Positions 1-8,672 of a DNA stretch of 64,000 nt are shown piece after piece; positions within the stretch are counted from its first letter, which is position 1, and each line of letters starts with the position of its first letter. The notes beneath the pieces were generated by a model. It did not search any database and was not told the DNA's origin. It saw nothing but the letters and a program-made list of their open reading frames with translations. The translations under genes were made by a program, and so were the position numbers. Source of the DNA: Nocardioides anomalus (GTDB lineage Bacteria; Actinomycetota; Actinomycetes; Propionibacteriales; Nocardioidaceae); assembly GCF_011046535.1 (NCBI RefSeq), contig NZ_CP049257.1, positions 3,596,001 through 3,660,000 on the forward strand, written 5' to 3'.

Positions 1-1708
1 CGTCGACGAACGGCACCTCGGCCACCACGGCGCGCCAGCGCGAAGGCTCCTGGGAGAGGACCGCGCCCTGCAGCAGGCCACCCGCCGAGAGACCCCGGGT
101 GGCGATGCGGGCCGGGTCGACGAGACCGTCGGCGAGGCCGCGGGCGACGGCCAGGTGGTCGTCGAAGGTGTGCTGCTTCTGCGAGAGCCGGCCCGAGAGC
201 CACCAGTGCCGGCCGAGCTCGCCGCCGCCGCGGACGTGGGCGTGCACGTAGACCAGGCCGCGGTCGAGCAGCGAGGGGATGGCGGGGTCCCACTCGGCGT
301 CGGGGAAGACCGACTCGTAGGCGCCGTAGCCGTAGATGACGCAGGGCGCGGTCCCGTCCAGCGGCGTCGCGGCGTGGCGGAGCACGGTGGCCGGCACGGT
401 GGTGCCGTCGGGCGCGGGGAAGGTCTCCACGGTCCCGACGTACGCCGAGGGCGTGAAGCCGGGCGCCTCCGTGCGGTGCACCTGCGTGCGGGTCCCGGTG
501 GCGAACGGCACCGCCGACCACACGGGCGGCATCAGGTAGGACTCGTCGACCACGAGCACGGAGGTGGCGGAGTACTCCTCGTTGCGCGAGACCGCGACCG
601 AGGCGATCGGCGAGACCGGGTCGACCACCGTGCCCGGGGCAGCCAGGGACGAGGCGGGCACGAGCCGCAGCCGCGGGTGCCCCGCGAAGCGCGCGGTGAG
701 CACGACGTGGGAGGCGAACGCCTCGACCGACTCCAGCCGCTCCCCTGCGTCGGGCTCGCGCACCGCCCGCCAGGGCGTGGCCGACGACGTCGGGACCGCA
801 CACGCCATCAGCGAGAACTCCGCCTCCTCGGCGTTGGTCACGATCAGCAGCTCGTCGCCCGCGTGCTCGGCGTGGTACTCCACGCCCGGCCGCCGTCCCC
901 CGACCGAGACCGGCGCCGTGAGCGGCGCGGTGGCGGGCACGACCCAGACCTCGGAGGTGTCGCGCGACTCCGCCCACAGCACGACGAGCTCGCCGGAGCG
1001 GGTCAGCCGGACCATCACCTCGAACCGCTCGTCCGGCTCCTCGAGCACCAGGACGTCGGACGACGACGGGGTGCCCAGGACGTGCAGCCACACCTGGTCC
1101 TGGCGCCACAGCTCGTCGTGGGTGGTGTAGAAGAACGCCGAGGAGTCCGCGGCCCACGCGCCGCCGTACCCCGTCCCGGGCACCTCGTCGGCCAGGTCGA
1201 GCCCGGAGTCGAGCGAGCGGAAGCGCAGGACGTACTCCTCGTCGCCGGTCAGGTCGACCGAGTAGGCCAGCACCGAACCCGACGGCGAGACCTTGAGCTG
1301 ACCCAGCTCGAGGTAGTCCGAACCGGCCGCCAGCACGTTCGCGTCGAGGAGCAGCTCGGGCTCCGGTGCGGGGTCGGCCGTGTCACGGCGACGTGACAAC
1401 TGCACGTACTCCCTTCCCTCCGGGAGAGTCGTGTAGTACGAATACCCGTGCTGCGGCCAACTGACTGAAGAGTCAGTAGCCGGTACCCGCCCGGTCATCT
1501 CGGCGCGCAGCTCCTGGACGAGGGGGCCCAGATGCCCGGTGGCGACGTCGTACCACTCCCGCTCGCGGGCGAGGTGGTCGAGGACGGGGGCGTCGAGCCT
1601 GCGCATCCAGTGGTACGCGTCCGAGCGGCGCACGCCGTGCGCGACGTGCTCGTGCGGCTCACGAGCCGCCACCGGAGGAGCAGTCGGGGGGCCAACAGGG
1701 TTCGGCAC
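1..1708 (-). CDS. S9 family oligopeptidase B-like serine peptidase, 3' end outside window
   Basis: Cytosolic prolyl-oligopeptidase-family enzyme (protease II/OpB type), expected to cleave short peptides. About 569 residues are visible. The N-terminus (DAYHWMRRLDAPVLDHL, then YSYYTTLPEGREY near residue 85-97) matches the OpB propeller start. The nucleophile motif GLSAGG lies near the window edge with Ser541, about where E. coli OpB has it; the Asp and His of the triad lie beyond position 1. I chose the GTG at 1708; a second in-frame GTG is at 1672. Either start overlaps the 5' end of the divergent binding-protein gene. A palindromic operator (1460-1477) lies inside this coding sequence and probably serves the divergent gene. 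Family call is firm; the physiological peptide is unknown. Confidence 0.88.
   Translation of the reverse strand, partial: MPNPVGPPTAPPVAAREPHEHVAHGVRRSDAYHWMRRLDAPVLDHLAREREWYDVATGHLGPLVQELRAEMTGRVPATDSSVSWPQHGYSYYTTLPEGREYVQLSRRRDTADPAPEPELLLDANVLAAGSDYLELGQLKVSPSGSVLAYSVDLTGDEEYVLRFRSLDSGLDLADEVPGTGYGGAWAADSSAFFYTTHDELWRQDQVWLHVLGTPSSSDVLVLEEPDERFEVMVRLTRSGELVVLWAESRDTSEVWVVPATAPLTAPVSVGGRRPGVEYHAEHAGDELLIVTNAEEAEFSLMACAVPTSSATPWRAVREPDAGERLESVEAFASHVVLTARFAGHPRLRLVPASSLAAPGTVVDPVSPIASVAVSRNEEYSATSVLVVDESYLMPPVWSAVPFATGTRTQVHRTEAPGFTPSAYVGTVETFPAPDGTTVPATVLRHAATPLDGTAPCVIYGYGAYESVFPDAEWDPAIPSLLDRGLVYVHAHVRGGGELGRHWWLSGRLSQKQHTFDDHLAVARGLADGLVDPARIATRGLSAGGLLQGAVLSQEPSRWRAVVAEVPFVD
1460..1477. 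promoter_or_regulatory. TetR-type operator, copy 1 of 3
   Basis: ACTGACTGAAGAGTCAGT has perfect 7-bp arms and a 4-nt centre. It shares half-sites and spacing with 7548-7565 and 16492-16509. It lies about 175 bp upstream of the binding-protein start codon, inside the divergent peptidase coding sequence, and would fit control of the importer promoter. Confidence 0.75.
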
Positions 1709-3595
1709 GGCAGGCACCGTACTCCCGGGCTCGTCGCCGGGGCACTGGTCGCGACGGCCGCCCTGACCGGCGCGGTCACCACCCCCGCCGGACCCGCGAG
1801 GGCCGCCGACCCCACCACCTTCACCGTCGGTGTGACCGGCGACGCCGACTCGCTCAACCCGTTCCTCGGCTACGAGGCGGTCTCCTACGAGGCCTGGGCG
1901 CTGGAGTACGACTTCCTCGTCGGCTACAAGATGACCGACATGTCGCCGGAGCCGGCGCTGGCCGAGTCCTGGGAGACCTCCGACGACGGGCTGACCTGGA
2001 CCTTCCACCTGCGTGACGGGCTGAAGTGGAACGACGGCGTGCCCCTCACCGCGGCCGACGTGGCCTACACCTACAACCGCGTGCTCACCGAGCGGATCGC
2101 CGGCGGCACCTGGCGCAGCTACCTCAAGACCACGTCGAGCGTGACCGCGCCGGACGACCAGACCGTCGTCCTCCAGCTCGACAGCCCGAGCGCGACCCTG
2201 CCACTGCTGCCGATCCCGATCATCCCGGAGCACATCTGGAAGGACGTCTCCAAGGACGCGATGAAGCAGTACGCCGACGAGCCGAGCGACGGCAAGCCGG
2301 TCGTCGGGTCCGGGCCGTTCATGCTCGTCGAGGGCACCGCCGGCGGCTCGTCGTACAAGTTCGTCGAGAACCCCTACTGGTGGGGCGACGGGCCGCACGT
2401 GGACCAGGTCGTGATCCAGGTCTACAAGTCTCAGGACCCGATGGCCCAGGCCCTCATCAAGGGCGAGATCGACTTCGCCGAGGGGCTCACGCCGCTGCAG
2501 GTCAAGGCCCTGCAGGACCAGCCCGGCGTCACCGCGCACAACGGGATCTCGCCGATCTTCGAGGAGATCGGGTTCAACACCGGCTCGGTCGACACCGAGA
2601 CCGGCAAGCCGCTGGGCGACCCCAACCCGGCCGTGCTCGACCCGAAGTTCCGCCACGCCCTCGGCTACGCCGTGGACACCGAGCAGATCGTGCGGACGGC
2701 GTACCAGGGCGCGGCCGAGCCGGGCACCACGATCGTGCCGCCGTTCTACACGACCTGGCACTGGGAGCCGCCCGACGACGAGAAGTTCACCTTCGACCTC
2801 GACCAGGCCGCGGCCGAGCTCGACGCCGCGGGCTACGTCAAGGGCGACGACGGCAAGCGGACGCTGCCCGACGGCAAGCCGATCGGCAAGCTGCGCCTCT
2901 TCGCCCGCTCCTCGGAGAAGCCGTCGGTCGACACGATGGACCTGCTGAAGAGCTGGCTCGGCCAGCTCGGCATCGACTCCGAGGTCACCGCCATGGACAG
3001 CTCCTCCCTCGGCGACCGGATCATCGAGGGGACCTACGACATCTTCCAGTGGGACTGGTACGTCGAGCCCGACCCCGACGGCATCCTCGGCGACTTCACC
3101 TGCGACCAGCTCGGCAACCTCAACGACTCGTGGTACTGCGACGACGACTACGACGCGATGTACGCCGCCCAGGGCGCCGAGACCGACCGGGACGCGCGGG
3201 CCGAGATCGTCAAGAAGATGCAGCAGCAGCTCTACGAGGACGCGCCGTACATCGTCACCGCCTACACCAAGGTGGGCGAGGCCTTCCGCAGCGACGCGTT
3301 CGCCTGCTTCCAGCCGCAGCCGGACCCCGGGGGCGTCTGGCTGATCCAGTACGGCGGGCACAACTACCCGCTCCTGCGAGCGGCCGCCGAGGCGGGCGAC
3401 TGCGACGGGACCCCCTCCGCGGCCGGGGCCGTCGAGGTCGGCGACGACGGCACGCCCACCGCCGCCTCGGTCTCCGCGGCCGCCGGCGACGGCAACACCA
3501 TGGGCGGCTTCCTGGCCGGGGTGCTGTCCACCCTCGTGGTGGTGGCCGGCTTCTGGGCGCTCAACCGGCGCCGGACCGTGGACGACCGCGAGTGA
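1652..3595 (+). CDS. ABC transporter substrate-binding protein, family 5 (peptide/opine type), membrane-anchored
   Basis: Extracytoplasmic solute receptor of 647 aa for the importer encoded next. An Arg-rich n-region and a hydrophobic stretch ending in PAGPARA form a Sec-type signal peptide without a lipobox Cys. The body carries family-5 hallmarks (DADSLNPFLGYEAV near residue 66, ALAESWETSDDGLTWTFHLR, LKWNDGVPLTAADVAYTYNR). A C-terminal hydrophobic helix at about 617-637 followed by NRRR suggests a membrane tail in place of a lipid anchor. The start is uncertain: GTG at 1652 or 1646, neither with a clear ribosome site, and both overlapping the divergent peptidase start. It heads an operon with the permeases and ATPases. 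Ligand not determinable; peptides, betaine amides or opines are possible. Confidence 0.85.
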   Translation: MRLTSRHRRSSRGANRVRHGRHRTPGLVAGALVATAALTGAVTTPAGPARAADPTTFTVGVTGDADSLNPFLGYEAVSYEAWALEYDFLVGYKMTDMSPEPALAESWETSDDGLTWTFHLRDGLKWNDGVPLTAADVAYTYNRVLTERIAGGTWRSYLKTTSSVTAPDDQTVVLQLDSPSATLPLLPIPIIPEHIWKDVSKDAMKQYADEPSDGKPVVGSGPFMLVEGTAGGSSYKFVENPYWWGDGPHVDQVVIQVYKSQDPMAQALIKGEIDFAEGLTPLQVKALQDQPGVTAHNGISPIFEEIGFNTGSVDTETGKPLGDPNPAVLDPKFRHALGYAVDTEQIVRTAYQGAAEPGTTIVPPFYTTWHWEPPDDEKFTFDLDQAAAELDAAGYVKGDDGKRTLPDGKPIGKLRLFARSSEKPSVDTMDLLKSWLGQLGIDSEVTAMDSSSLGDRIIEGTYDIFQWDWYVEPDPDGILGDFTCDQLGNLNDSWYCDDDYDAMYAAQGAETDRDARAEIVKKMQQQLYEDAPYIVTAYTKVGEAFRSDAFACFQPQPDPGGVWLIQYGGHNYPLLRAAAEAGDCDGTPSAAGAVEVGDDGTPTAASVSAAAGDGNTMGGFLAGVLSTLVVVAGFWALNRRRTVDDRE

Positions 3596-3611
3596 GCGCG
3601 GTGAGGGAGCG

Positions 3612-4640
3612 GTGAGCGCCGTCGTCGCCAGCCAGCCCGCGGCCCCGGTCGCGCGGCGCCGGAGCTACGGCCGCTACGTCCTGGCCAAGGTCCTCGGGGC
3701 GCTGGGCAGCCTGGCCTTCGTCGTGGTCGTGAACTTCTTCCTCTTCCGCGTCCTGCCCGGCGACCCCGCCCGGGTGCTGGGCCGCGACCGGCTCAAGAGC
3801 CCGGCGGACCAGGCGGCGTTCCGCTCGGAGTACGGCCTGGACCAGTCGCTGCCGCACCAGTTCCTGACCTACCTGCAGAACACCTTCACCGGCCACCTCG
3901 GCGACTCGATCCGCTACCGCGTGCCGGTCAGCGAGCTCATCCTCGACCGGCTCTGGCCGACCCTGCTGCTGGTCGGCACCTCGACCCTGCTGGCCATGCT
4001 CATCGGGGTCTGGATCGGCATCGTCGGCGCCTGGAACCGCGGGCGCACCTTCGACCGGGCCTCGACGGGGGTGACGCTCACGCTCTACTCGATGCCGGAG
4101 TGGTGGCTCGGCCTGCTGCTCATCGCGGTGCTCGCGGTGGGGCTCGGCCCGCTGGACGGCATCTTCCCGACCGGGCAGCTGCACTCCAACGACGTCGACC
4201 CGACCAGCCTCGAGGGCGTGCTGGACACGGCCTGGCACCTGGTCCTGCCGGTGCTCACGCTGACGCTGGCCTACCTGGCGGAGTACTCCCTGGTCATGCG
4301 CTCCTCGCTGCTCGACGAGATCGGGGAGGACTACCTCACCACCGCGCGGGCCAAGGGGCTGCGCGACGTCGTCGTGCGCCGCCGGCACGCCGTGCGCAAC
4401 GCCCTGCTGCCCACCACCACGGTGAGCGCACTGAGCTTCGGCTTCGTGGTCTCCGGCGCGATCACCATCGAGACCGTCTTCTCCATCCCCGGCCTCGGGC
4501 TGCTCTCCTCCGAGGCCCTCACCGGACCGGACTACTGGGTGCTCCAGGGCACCTTCCTGGTCGCCGCGGGCGGCGTGATCCTGGCCAACCTCGTGGTCAA
4601 CCTGGTCTACGGCCTGCTCGACCCGCGGGTGCGGACATGA
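3612..4640 (+). CDS. ABC transporter permease, DppB/OppB type
   Basis: Inner-membrane permease of 342 aa with an N-terminal helix (LGALGSLAFVVVVNFFLF), the FRVLPGDPARVLGRDR motif typical of DppB proteins and further helices. A BPD_transp_1 core holds the EAA-type loop DYLTTARAKGLRDVVVRRR near residue 240, the contact site for the ATPases. The GTG start lies 17 nt after the binding-protein stop, and the stop overlaps the next ATG (ATGA), so translation is coupled. It forms the channel with the following permease. Confidence 0.93.
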   Translation: MSAVVASQPAAPVARRRSYGRYVLAKVLGALGSLAFVVVVNFFLFRVLPGDPARVLGRDRLKSPADQAAFRSEYGLDQSLPHQFLTYLQNTFTGHLGDSIRYRVPVSELILDRLWPTLLLVGTSTLLAMLIGVWIGIVGAWNRGRTFDRASTGVTLTLYSMPEWWLGLLLIAVLAVGLGPLDGIFPTGQLHSNDVDPTSLEGVLDTAWHLVLPVLTLTLAYLAEYSLVMRSSLLDEIGEDYLTTARAKGLRDVVVRRRHAVRNALLPTTTVSALSFGFVVSGAITIETVFSIPGLGLLSSEALTGPDYWVLQGTFLVAAGGVILANLVVNLVYGLLDPRVRT

Positions 4641-5548
4641 ACGCCACCACCGGCGCGCCGCTCTCCGCGGCCGCCCTCACCCGGCGCCGGCGGGTCCAGT
4701 CGCTGCGCCGCAACTGGCGGCTGTTCCGCGGGCACTCGTCGGGCCTGGTCGGGCTGGCGCTGCTGCTGTTCTTCATCGCGCTGGCCGTTTTCGCCCCGCT
4801 CCTGGTCGACCGCGACGGCCTGGACCTGACCAAGGCCACCGGCGGGGTGCTCGAGCACCCCAGCTCGACGTACTGGCTCGGCACCGACGACAGCGGCCGG
4901 CCGATCCTGACCCAGCTGGTCTTCGGCTCGCGGGTCTCGCTGTTCGTCGGGCTGTTCGCGACCCTCATCTCGATGCTCATCGGCACCGTGGTCGGGCTGC
5001 TGTCCGGCTTCCTCGAGGGCTGGGGCGCGCGGATCCTGTTCCGGCTGACCGAGTGGTTCCTGGTCCTGCCGTTCCTGCCGCTGGCCCTGATCCTGGCCAC
5101 CATCCTCGGGCGCGGGCTGTTCAACATCGCGCTGGTCATCGGCGTGACCAGTTGGCCGGCCACCGCGCTGCTGATCCGCAGCCAGGCGCTGTCGATCCGC
5201 GAGCGGCCCTACCTCGAGCGCGCCCGCGTCCTCGGCGCCGGCCGGTGGCACCAGATCACCCGGCACGCGCTGCCCAACGTGATGCCGATGGTCTTCGCCA
5301 ACACCACGCTCACCGTGGCCGCCGCGATCCTCACCGAGACCACGCTGAGCTTCCTCGGCCTCGGCGACCCCACCCGGATCTCGTGGGGCTCGATGCTCGA
5401 GGGGGCGTTCTCGGTCGGCGCGATCACCACCGGCGCGTGGTGGTACATCGTCCCGCCCGGCGTCTGCGTGGTCCTCGTCGTGCTCGCGTTCACGCTCGTC
5501 GGGCAGGCCCTCGAGGACGTCTTCAACCCCCGCCTGCGGGAGCGCTGA
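4637..5548 (+). CDS. ABC transporter permease, DppC/OppC type
   Basis: Second channel subunit, 303 aa. It has a cytoplasmic N-terminus (RRNWRLFRGHSSGLVG), a first helix (LALLLFFIALAVFAPLLV), the external YWLGTDDSGRPILTQLVFGSR motif common to DppC proteins, and an EAA loop (ERARVLGAGRWHQITRHALP) near residue 195. The ATG overlaps the upstream stop by 4 nt, and its own TGA overlaps the next ATG. The start is fixed by this overlap and by family alignment, even though the open frame extends upstream. Confidence 0.93.
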   Translation: MNATTGAPLSAAALTRRRRVQSLRRNWRLFRGHSSGLVGLALLLFFIALAVFAPLLVDRDGLDLTKATGGVLEHPSSTYWLGTDDSGRPILTQLVFGSRVSLFVGLFATLISMLIGTVVGLLSGFLEGWGARILFRLTEWFLVLPFLPLALILATILGRGLFNIALVIGVTSWPATALLIRSQALSIRERPYLERARVLGAGRWHQITRHALPNVMPMVFANTTLTVAAAILTETTLSFLGLGDPTRISWGSMLEGAFSVGAITTGAWWYIVPPGVCVVLVVLAFTLVGQALEDVFNPRLRER

Positions 5549-6525
5549 TGACCACACCCGCCCCGGAGCTGCTGTCGCTGCGCGACCTGCACGTGGCCTA
5601 CCGGACCAGCGAGGGCCGGCTCCCCGCGGTCCGCGGCGTCGACCTGGTCGTGCACGAGGGCGAGGTGGTCGGCGTGGCCGGCGAGTCCGGCTGCGGGAAG
5701 TCCACGCTGGCCTCGACCGTGCTGCGCCTGCAGCCCAAGAACGCCCGCGTCGAGGGTGAGGTCGAGGTGCTCGGCCACGACGTCCGCGCGATGCGGTGGG
5801 GCGACCTGCGCGCGCTGAGGTGGGCCGGCGCGTCCATCGTGTTCCAGGGCGCGCTGCACTCGCTCAACCCCGTGCACCGGATCGGCCGCCAGGTCGCCGA
5901 GCCCATCCGCACCCACGAGCCCGGGCTCTCCCGCGACGCGGTGGACCGGCGGGTCGAGGAGCTGCTCGACCAGGTCGGGCTGAGCGCGTCCCGCGCCCGC
6001 GCGTACCCCCACCAGCTCTCCGGCGGCCAGCGGCAGCGCGTGATGATCGCCATGGCCCTGGCGTGCCGGCCCCAGCTGGTGGTGGCCGACGAGCCGACGA
6101 CCGCGCTGGACGTGATGGTGCAGGCCCAGATCCTGGACCTGCTCAAGGACCTGGTCCACGAGCTCGGCGTCGGGCTGCTCATCATCAGCCACGACCTGTC
6201 GGTGCTGGCCGACGTGTGCGACCGCGTCCTGGTGATGTACGCCGGGCGCGTGGTCGAGTCCGGCCCCGCCGCCGAGGTCTTCGCCGACCCGCTGCACCCC
6301 TACACCGCCGCCCTCTCGGGCGCCTTCCCGCGCATCGGCGACCCGGCGGCGCGCTACGCCCCCGCCGGCCTGGCCGGCGACCCGCCCGACCCGCGCGACC
6401 TGCCTCCGGGGTGCGCCTTCGCGCCGCGCTGTCCACGGGCCGTCGAGGAGTGCACGCACGGTGAGCCACCGCTGCTCCAGGTCGGCGGCCGACCGGTGGC
6501 CTGCCTCCGGGCGGGCTCCTCGTGA
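5548..6525 (+). CDS. ABC transporter ATP-binding protein, DppD/OppD type
   Basis: ATPase subunit of 325 aa. Walker A GESGCGKST (about residue 49), the Q-loop region, signature LSGGQRQRV (about 157), Walker B LVVADEPTTALDV and the H-loop ISHDLSVLADVC are all intact. The C-terminal oligopeptide-transporter extension has the expected cysteine pattern (GCAFAPRCPRAVEEC). The start overlaps the upstream stop (TGATG), and the next gene overlaps by GTGA. It should pair with the following ATPase to power peptide-type uptake. Confidence 0.95.
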   Translation: MTTPAPELLSLRDLHVAYRTSEGRLPAVRGVDLVVHEGEVVGVAGESGCGKSTLASTVLRLQPKNARVEGEVEVLGHDVRAMRWGDLRALRWAGASIVFQGALHSLNPVHRIGRQVAEPIRTHEPGLSRDAVDRRVEELLDQVGLSASRARAYPHQLSGGQRQRVMIAMALACRPQLVVADEPTTALDVMVQAQILDLLKDLVHELGVGLLIISHDLSVLADVCDRVLVMYAGRVVESGPAAEVFADPLHPYTAALSGAFPRIGDPAARYAPAGLAGDPPDPRDLPPGCAFAPRCPRAVEECTHGEPPLLQVGGRPVACLRAGSS

Positions 6526-7535
6526 GCGCTCCGCTGCTCGAGGCCCGCGGGGTCGGCGTCGACTTCGTGACCCGCACCGGCCACGCGGCCCACGCCCTCG
6601 ACGGCGTGGACCTGTCGGTGAACGCCGGCGAGGTGCTGGCCATCGTCGGCGAGTCGGGCTCCGGCAAGACGACGCTGGCCCGCACCCTCATGGGCCTGGA
6701 GAAGCCGACCCGGGGCGAGATCCTGTTCGAGGGCCGGCCGCTGGACCACTCCTTCCGGGGCCTGCGCGCCTACCGCAGCCGCGTCCAGATGGTCCTCCAG
6801 GACGCCGCCGGATCGCTCAACCCGCGCCAGACCGTCTACGAGTCGGTGGCCGAGGGCATCCGGCTGCACAAGCGGGCGCAGGCCGACCCCGACGGTCGCA
6901 CCGAGGCCGACCTGGTCGCCGCGGCCCTGGCCGAGGCCGGGCTCCGGCCACCCGAGCGGCTGTTCCTGCGCTACCCGCACGAGCTCTCCGGCGGCCAGCA
7001 GCAGCGCGTGCTCATCGCCGGCGCGCTCGCGCTCCGGCCCGAGCTGGTGCTGGCCGACGAGCCGGTCTCGTCCCTCGACGCCTCCATCCGCGGGGAGATC
7101 CTGGCGCTGCTGCTCAAGCTGCGCCAGGACCTCGGCATGGGCGTGGTCGTGGTGACCCACGACCTCGGGCTGGCCTGGAACATCGCCGACCGGATCGCGG
7201 TGATGTACCTCGGGCGGGTCGTCGAGAACGGCACCACCGAGGAGGTGCTCACCGCACCGCGCCACCCCTACACGCAGGCGCTGCTGTCCGTCGTACCGGA
7301 GATCGAGCACCTGCGACCCGTCGTCCTCACCGGCGAGGTGCCGGACCCGTCGCGGATCCCGTCCGGCTGCCGCTTCCACCCTCGGTGCCCGGCCCTGGCC
7401 GACGGCCGCGCCGAGGCCGCGGGCGTGGCCGAGGCCTGCCGGACCCAGCCGCTCGAGGTGCTCCCGGCCACCGGCGACCACCGCGCGGCGTGCCACCTCG
7501 ACCACGTCCTCTCGACAACCGAGCCGGTCGGGTGA
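6522..7535 (+). CDS. ABC transporter ATP-binding protein, DppF/OppF type
   Basis: Second ATPase subunit, 337 aa. Walker A GESGSGKTT, signature LSGGQQQRV, Walker B LVLADEPVSSLDA and H-loop VTHDLGLAW are all present. The C-terminal extension contains GCRFHPRCPALADG. The GTG start shares bases with the upstream TGA. This ends the importer operon; the next gene begins 42 nt later behind its own operator, so the Rieske operon can be transcribed separately or by read-through. Confidence 0.95.
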   Translation: MSAPLLEARGVGVDFVTRTGHAAHALDGVDLSVNAGEVLAIVGESGSGKTTLARTLMGLEKPTRGEILFEGRPLDHSFRGLRAYRSRVQMVLQDAAGSLNPRQTVYESVAEGIRLHKRAQADPDGRTEADLVAAALAEAGLRPPERLFLRYPHELSGGQQQRVLIAGALALRPELVLADEPVSSLDASIRGEILALLLKLRQDLGMGVVVVTHDLGLAWNIADRIAVMYLGRVVENGTTEEVLTAPRHPYTQALLSVVPEIEHLRPVVLTGEVPDPSRIPSGCRFHPRCPALADGRAEAAGVAEACRTQPLEVLPATGDHRAACHLDHVLSTTEPVG

Positions 7536-7547
7536 CACGCTGTCCTT

Positions 7548-7565
7548 ACTGACTCACGAATCAGT
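7548..7565. promoter_or_regulatory. TetR-type operator, copy 2 of 3
   Basis: Core ACTGACTCACGAATCAGT sits inside a longer palindrome whose outer arms CCTTACTGA and TCAGTAAGG span 7544-7569. It abuts the strong ribosome site AAGGAGG (7566-7572) of the Rieske gene. A bound repressor would cover the transcript start or the initiation region. Confidence 0.85.
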
Positions 7566-7577
7566 AAGGAGGCGGCG

Positions 7578-8672
7578 GTGACCGAGGACCTGCAGGCGGC
7601 CCTCCCCCGGGAGATGTACGTCGACGAGGCGCACTTCGCCGCCGAGCGCGACGCGGTGCTGTACGCCGAGTGGTACTGCGCCGGCCGCCTCGACGACCTC
7701 GGCCTCGCGACCCCGAAGCGGATGGTCGCGGTGGACGTGGCCGGCGAGTCGCTGGTCGTCACCAGCGACGAGGCCGGCGCCCTGCACGCGGCGTACAACG
7801 TCTGCCGCCACCGCGGCGCCCAGCTCTGTGCGCCGGGCTCGCCCGCGCGCGACGCCGGCGCGATCCGCTGCCCCTACCACTCGTGGACCTACGCCCTCGA
7901 CGGCTCGCTGCTCAAGTCGCCGCACGCCGACGTGCCCGACCCCGCGGCCTTCGCGCTGCACGCGGTCGGGGTGGAGGTGTGGGCGGGGTTCGTGTTCCTC
8001 CACCTCGCGCCGTCGTCCGCGCGAGCGCTGACCGAGCAGGTCGCCCACCCTGCTGAGGCCCTGGCCAACTACGGCATCGGCGAGCTCGTCACCGGTCGGG
8101 TGCTGCGCTACGACGTCGCGGCCAACTACAAGGTGCTGCTCGAGAACTACAACGAGTGCTACCACTGCGGGCCGGTGCACCCCGAGCTGTCACGGCTGGT
8201 CCCGAGCTTCGCCGGCGGCGGCTCGGACCTGGACTGGGAGAACGGCATCCCGCACCGCGAGGGCGCGTGGACGTTCACCACGTCGGGGACCACCACCCGC
8301 GCGCCGCTGCCCGGGCTCGACGAGCACGAGCGGACCCGCCACAAGGGCGACCTGGCCTACCCCAACCTGATGCTGAGCGCCTCGGCCGACCACGTCGCGG
8401 CGTTCGTCCTGCACCCGCGGGCCGCCGACCGCACCGAGGTGGTCTGCTCGCTGCTCTTCGCCCGCGAAGCGGTGGCCGACCCGGCCTTCGACCCCAGCGA
8501 CGCGGCCGAGCTGTGGGACCTGGTCAACCGCCAGGACTGGGCCATCTGCGAGTCGGTGCAGCGCGGGATGTCGTCGCGCGCCTACACCCACGGCTGGTTC
8601 GCGCCGATGGAGGACGACAGCCTCGACATCCGCCGCTGGCTGCTGCCCCTGCTGGAGCGCGGCCGTGGTTGA
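7578..8672 (+). CDS. Rieske non-haem iron oxygenase alpha subunit (GbcA/choline-monooxygenase-like clan)
   Basis: Cytoplasmic oxygenase component of 364 aa. Rieske 2Fe-2S ligands are Cys76-x-His78 and Cys98-x-x-His101 (CRHRGAQLC, CPYHSW). The mononuclear iron site follows with His196 and His201 in ENYNECYHCGPVH and a candidate Asp320 (NRQDWAICESVQRG). This CYHC..VH variant is typical of oxygenases acting on quaternary amines and related small molecules. The GTG start has AAGGAGG 5 nt upstream. The gene overlaps the flavoenzyme gene by 8 nt. No reductase partner is encoded nearby, so electrons must come from a general ferredoxin or flavodoxin reductase. Substrate unknown; N-demethylation is inferred from context. 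Confidence 0.88.
   Translation: MTEDLQAALPREMYVDEAHFAAERDAVLYAEWYCAGRLDDLGLATPKRMVAVDVAGESLVVTSDEAGALHAAYNVCRHRGAQLCAPGSPARDAGAIRCPYHSWTYALDGSLLKSPHADVPDPAAFALHAVGVEVWAGFVFLHLAPSSARALTEQVAHPAEALANYGIGELVTGRVLRYDVAANYKVLLENYNECYHCGPVHPELSRLVPSFAGGGSDLDWENGIPHREGAWTFTTSGTTTRAPLPGLDEHERTRHKGDLAYPNLMLSASADHVAAFVLHPRAADRTEVVCSLLFAREAVADPAFDPSDAAELWDLVNRQDWAICESVQRGMSSRAYTHGWFAPMEDDSLDIRRWLLPLLERGRG

Noticed and set aside
155..1396. Long open frame opposite the oligopeptidase gene, and many similar ones (for example 17931-20942, 33897-37253, 43378-45990)
   Set aside because: They are antisense or out-of-frame to well-supported genes and have Arg/Gly/His/Pro-rich composition without recognisable domains, as expected from high GC.
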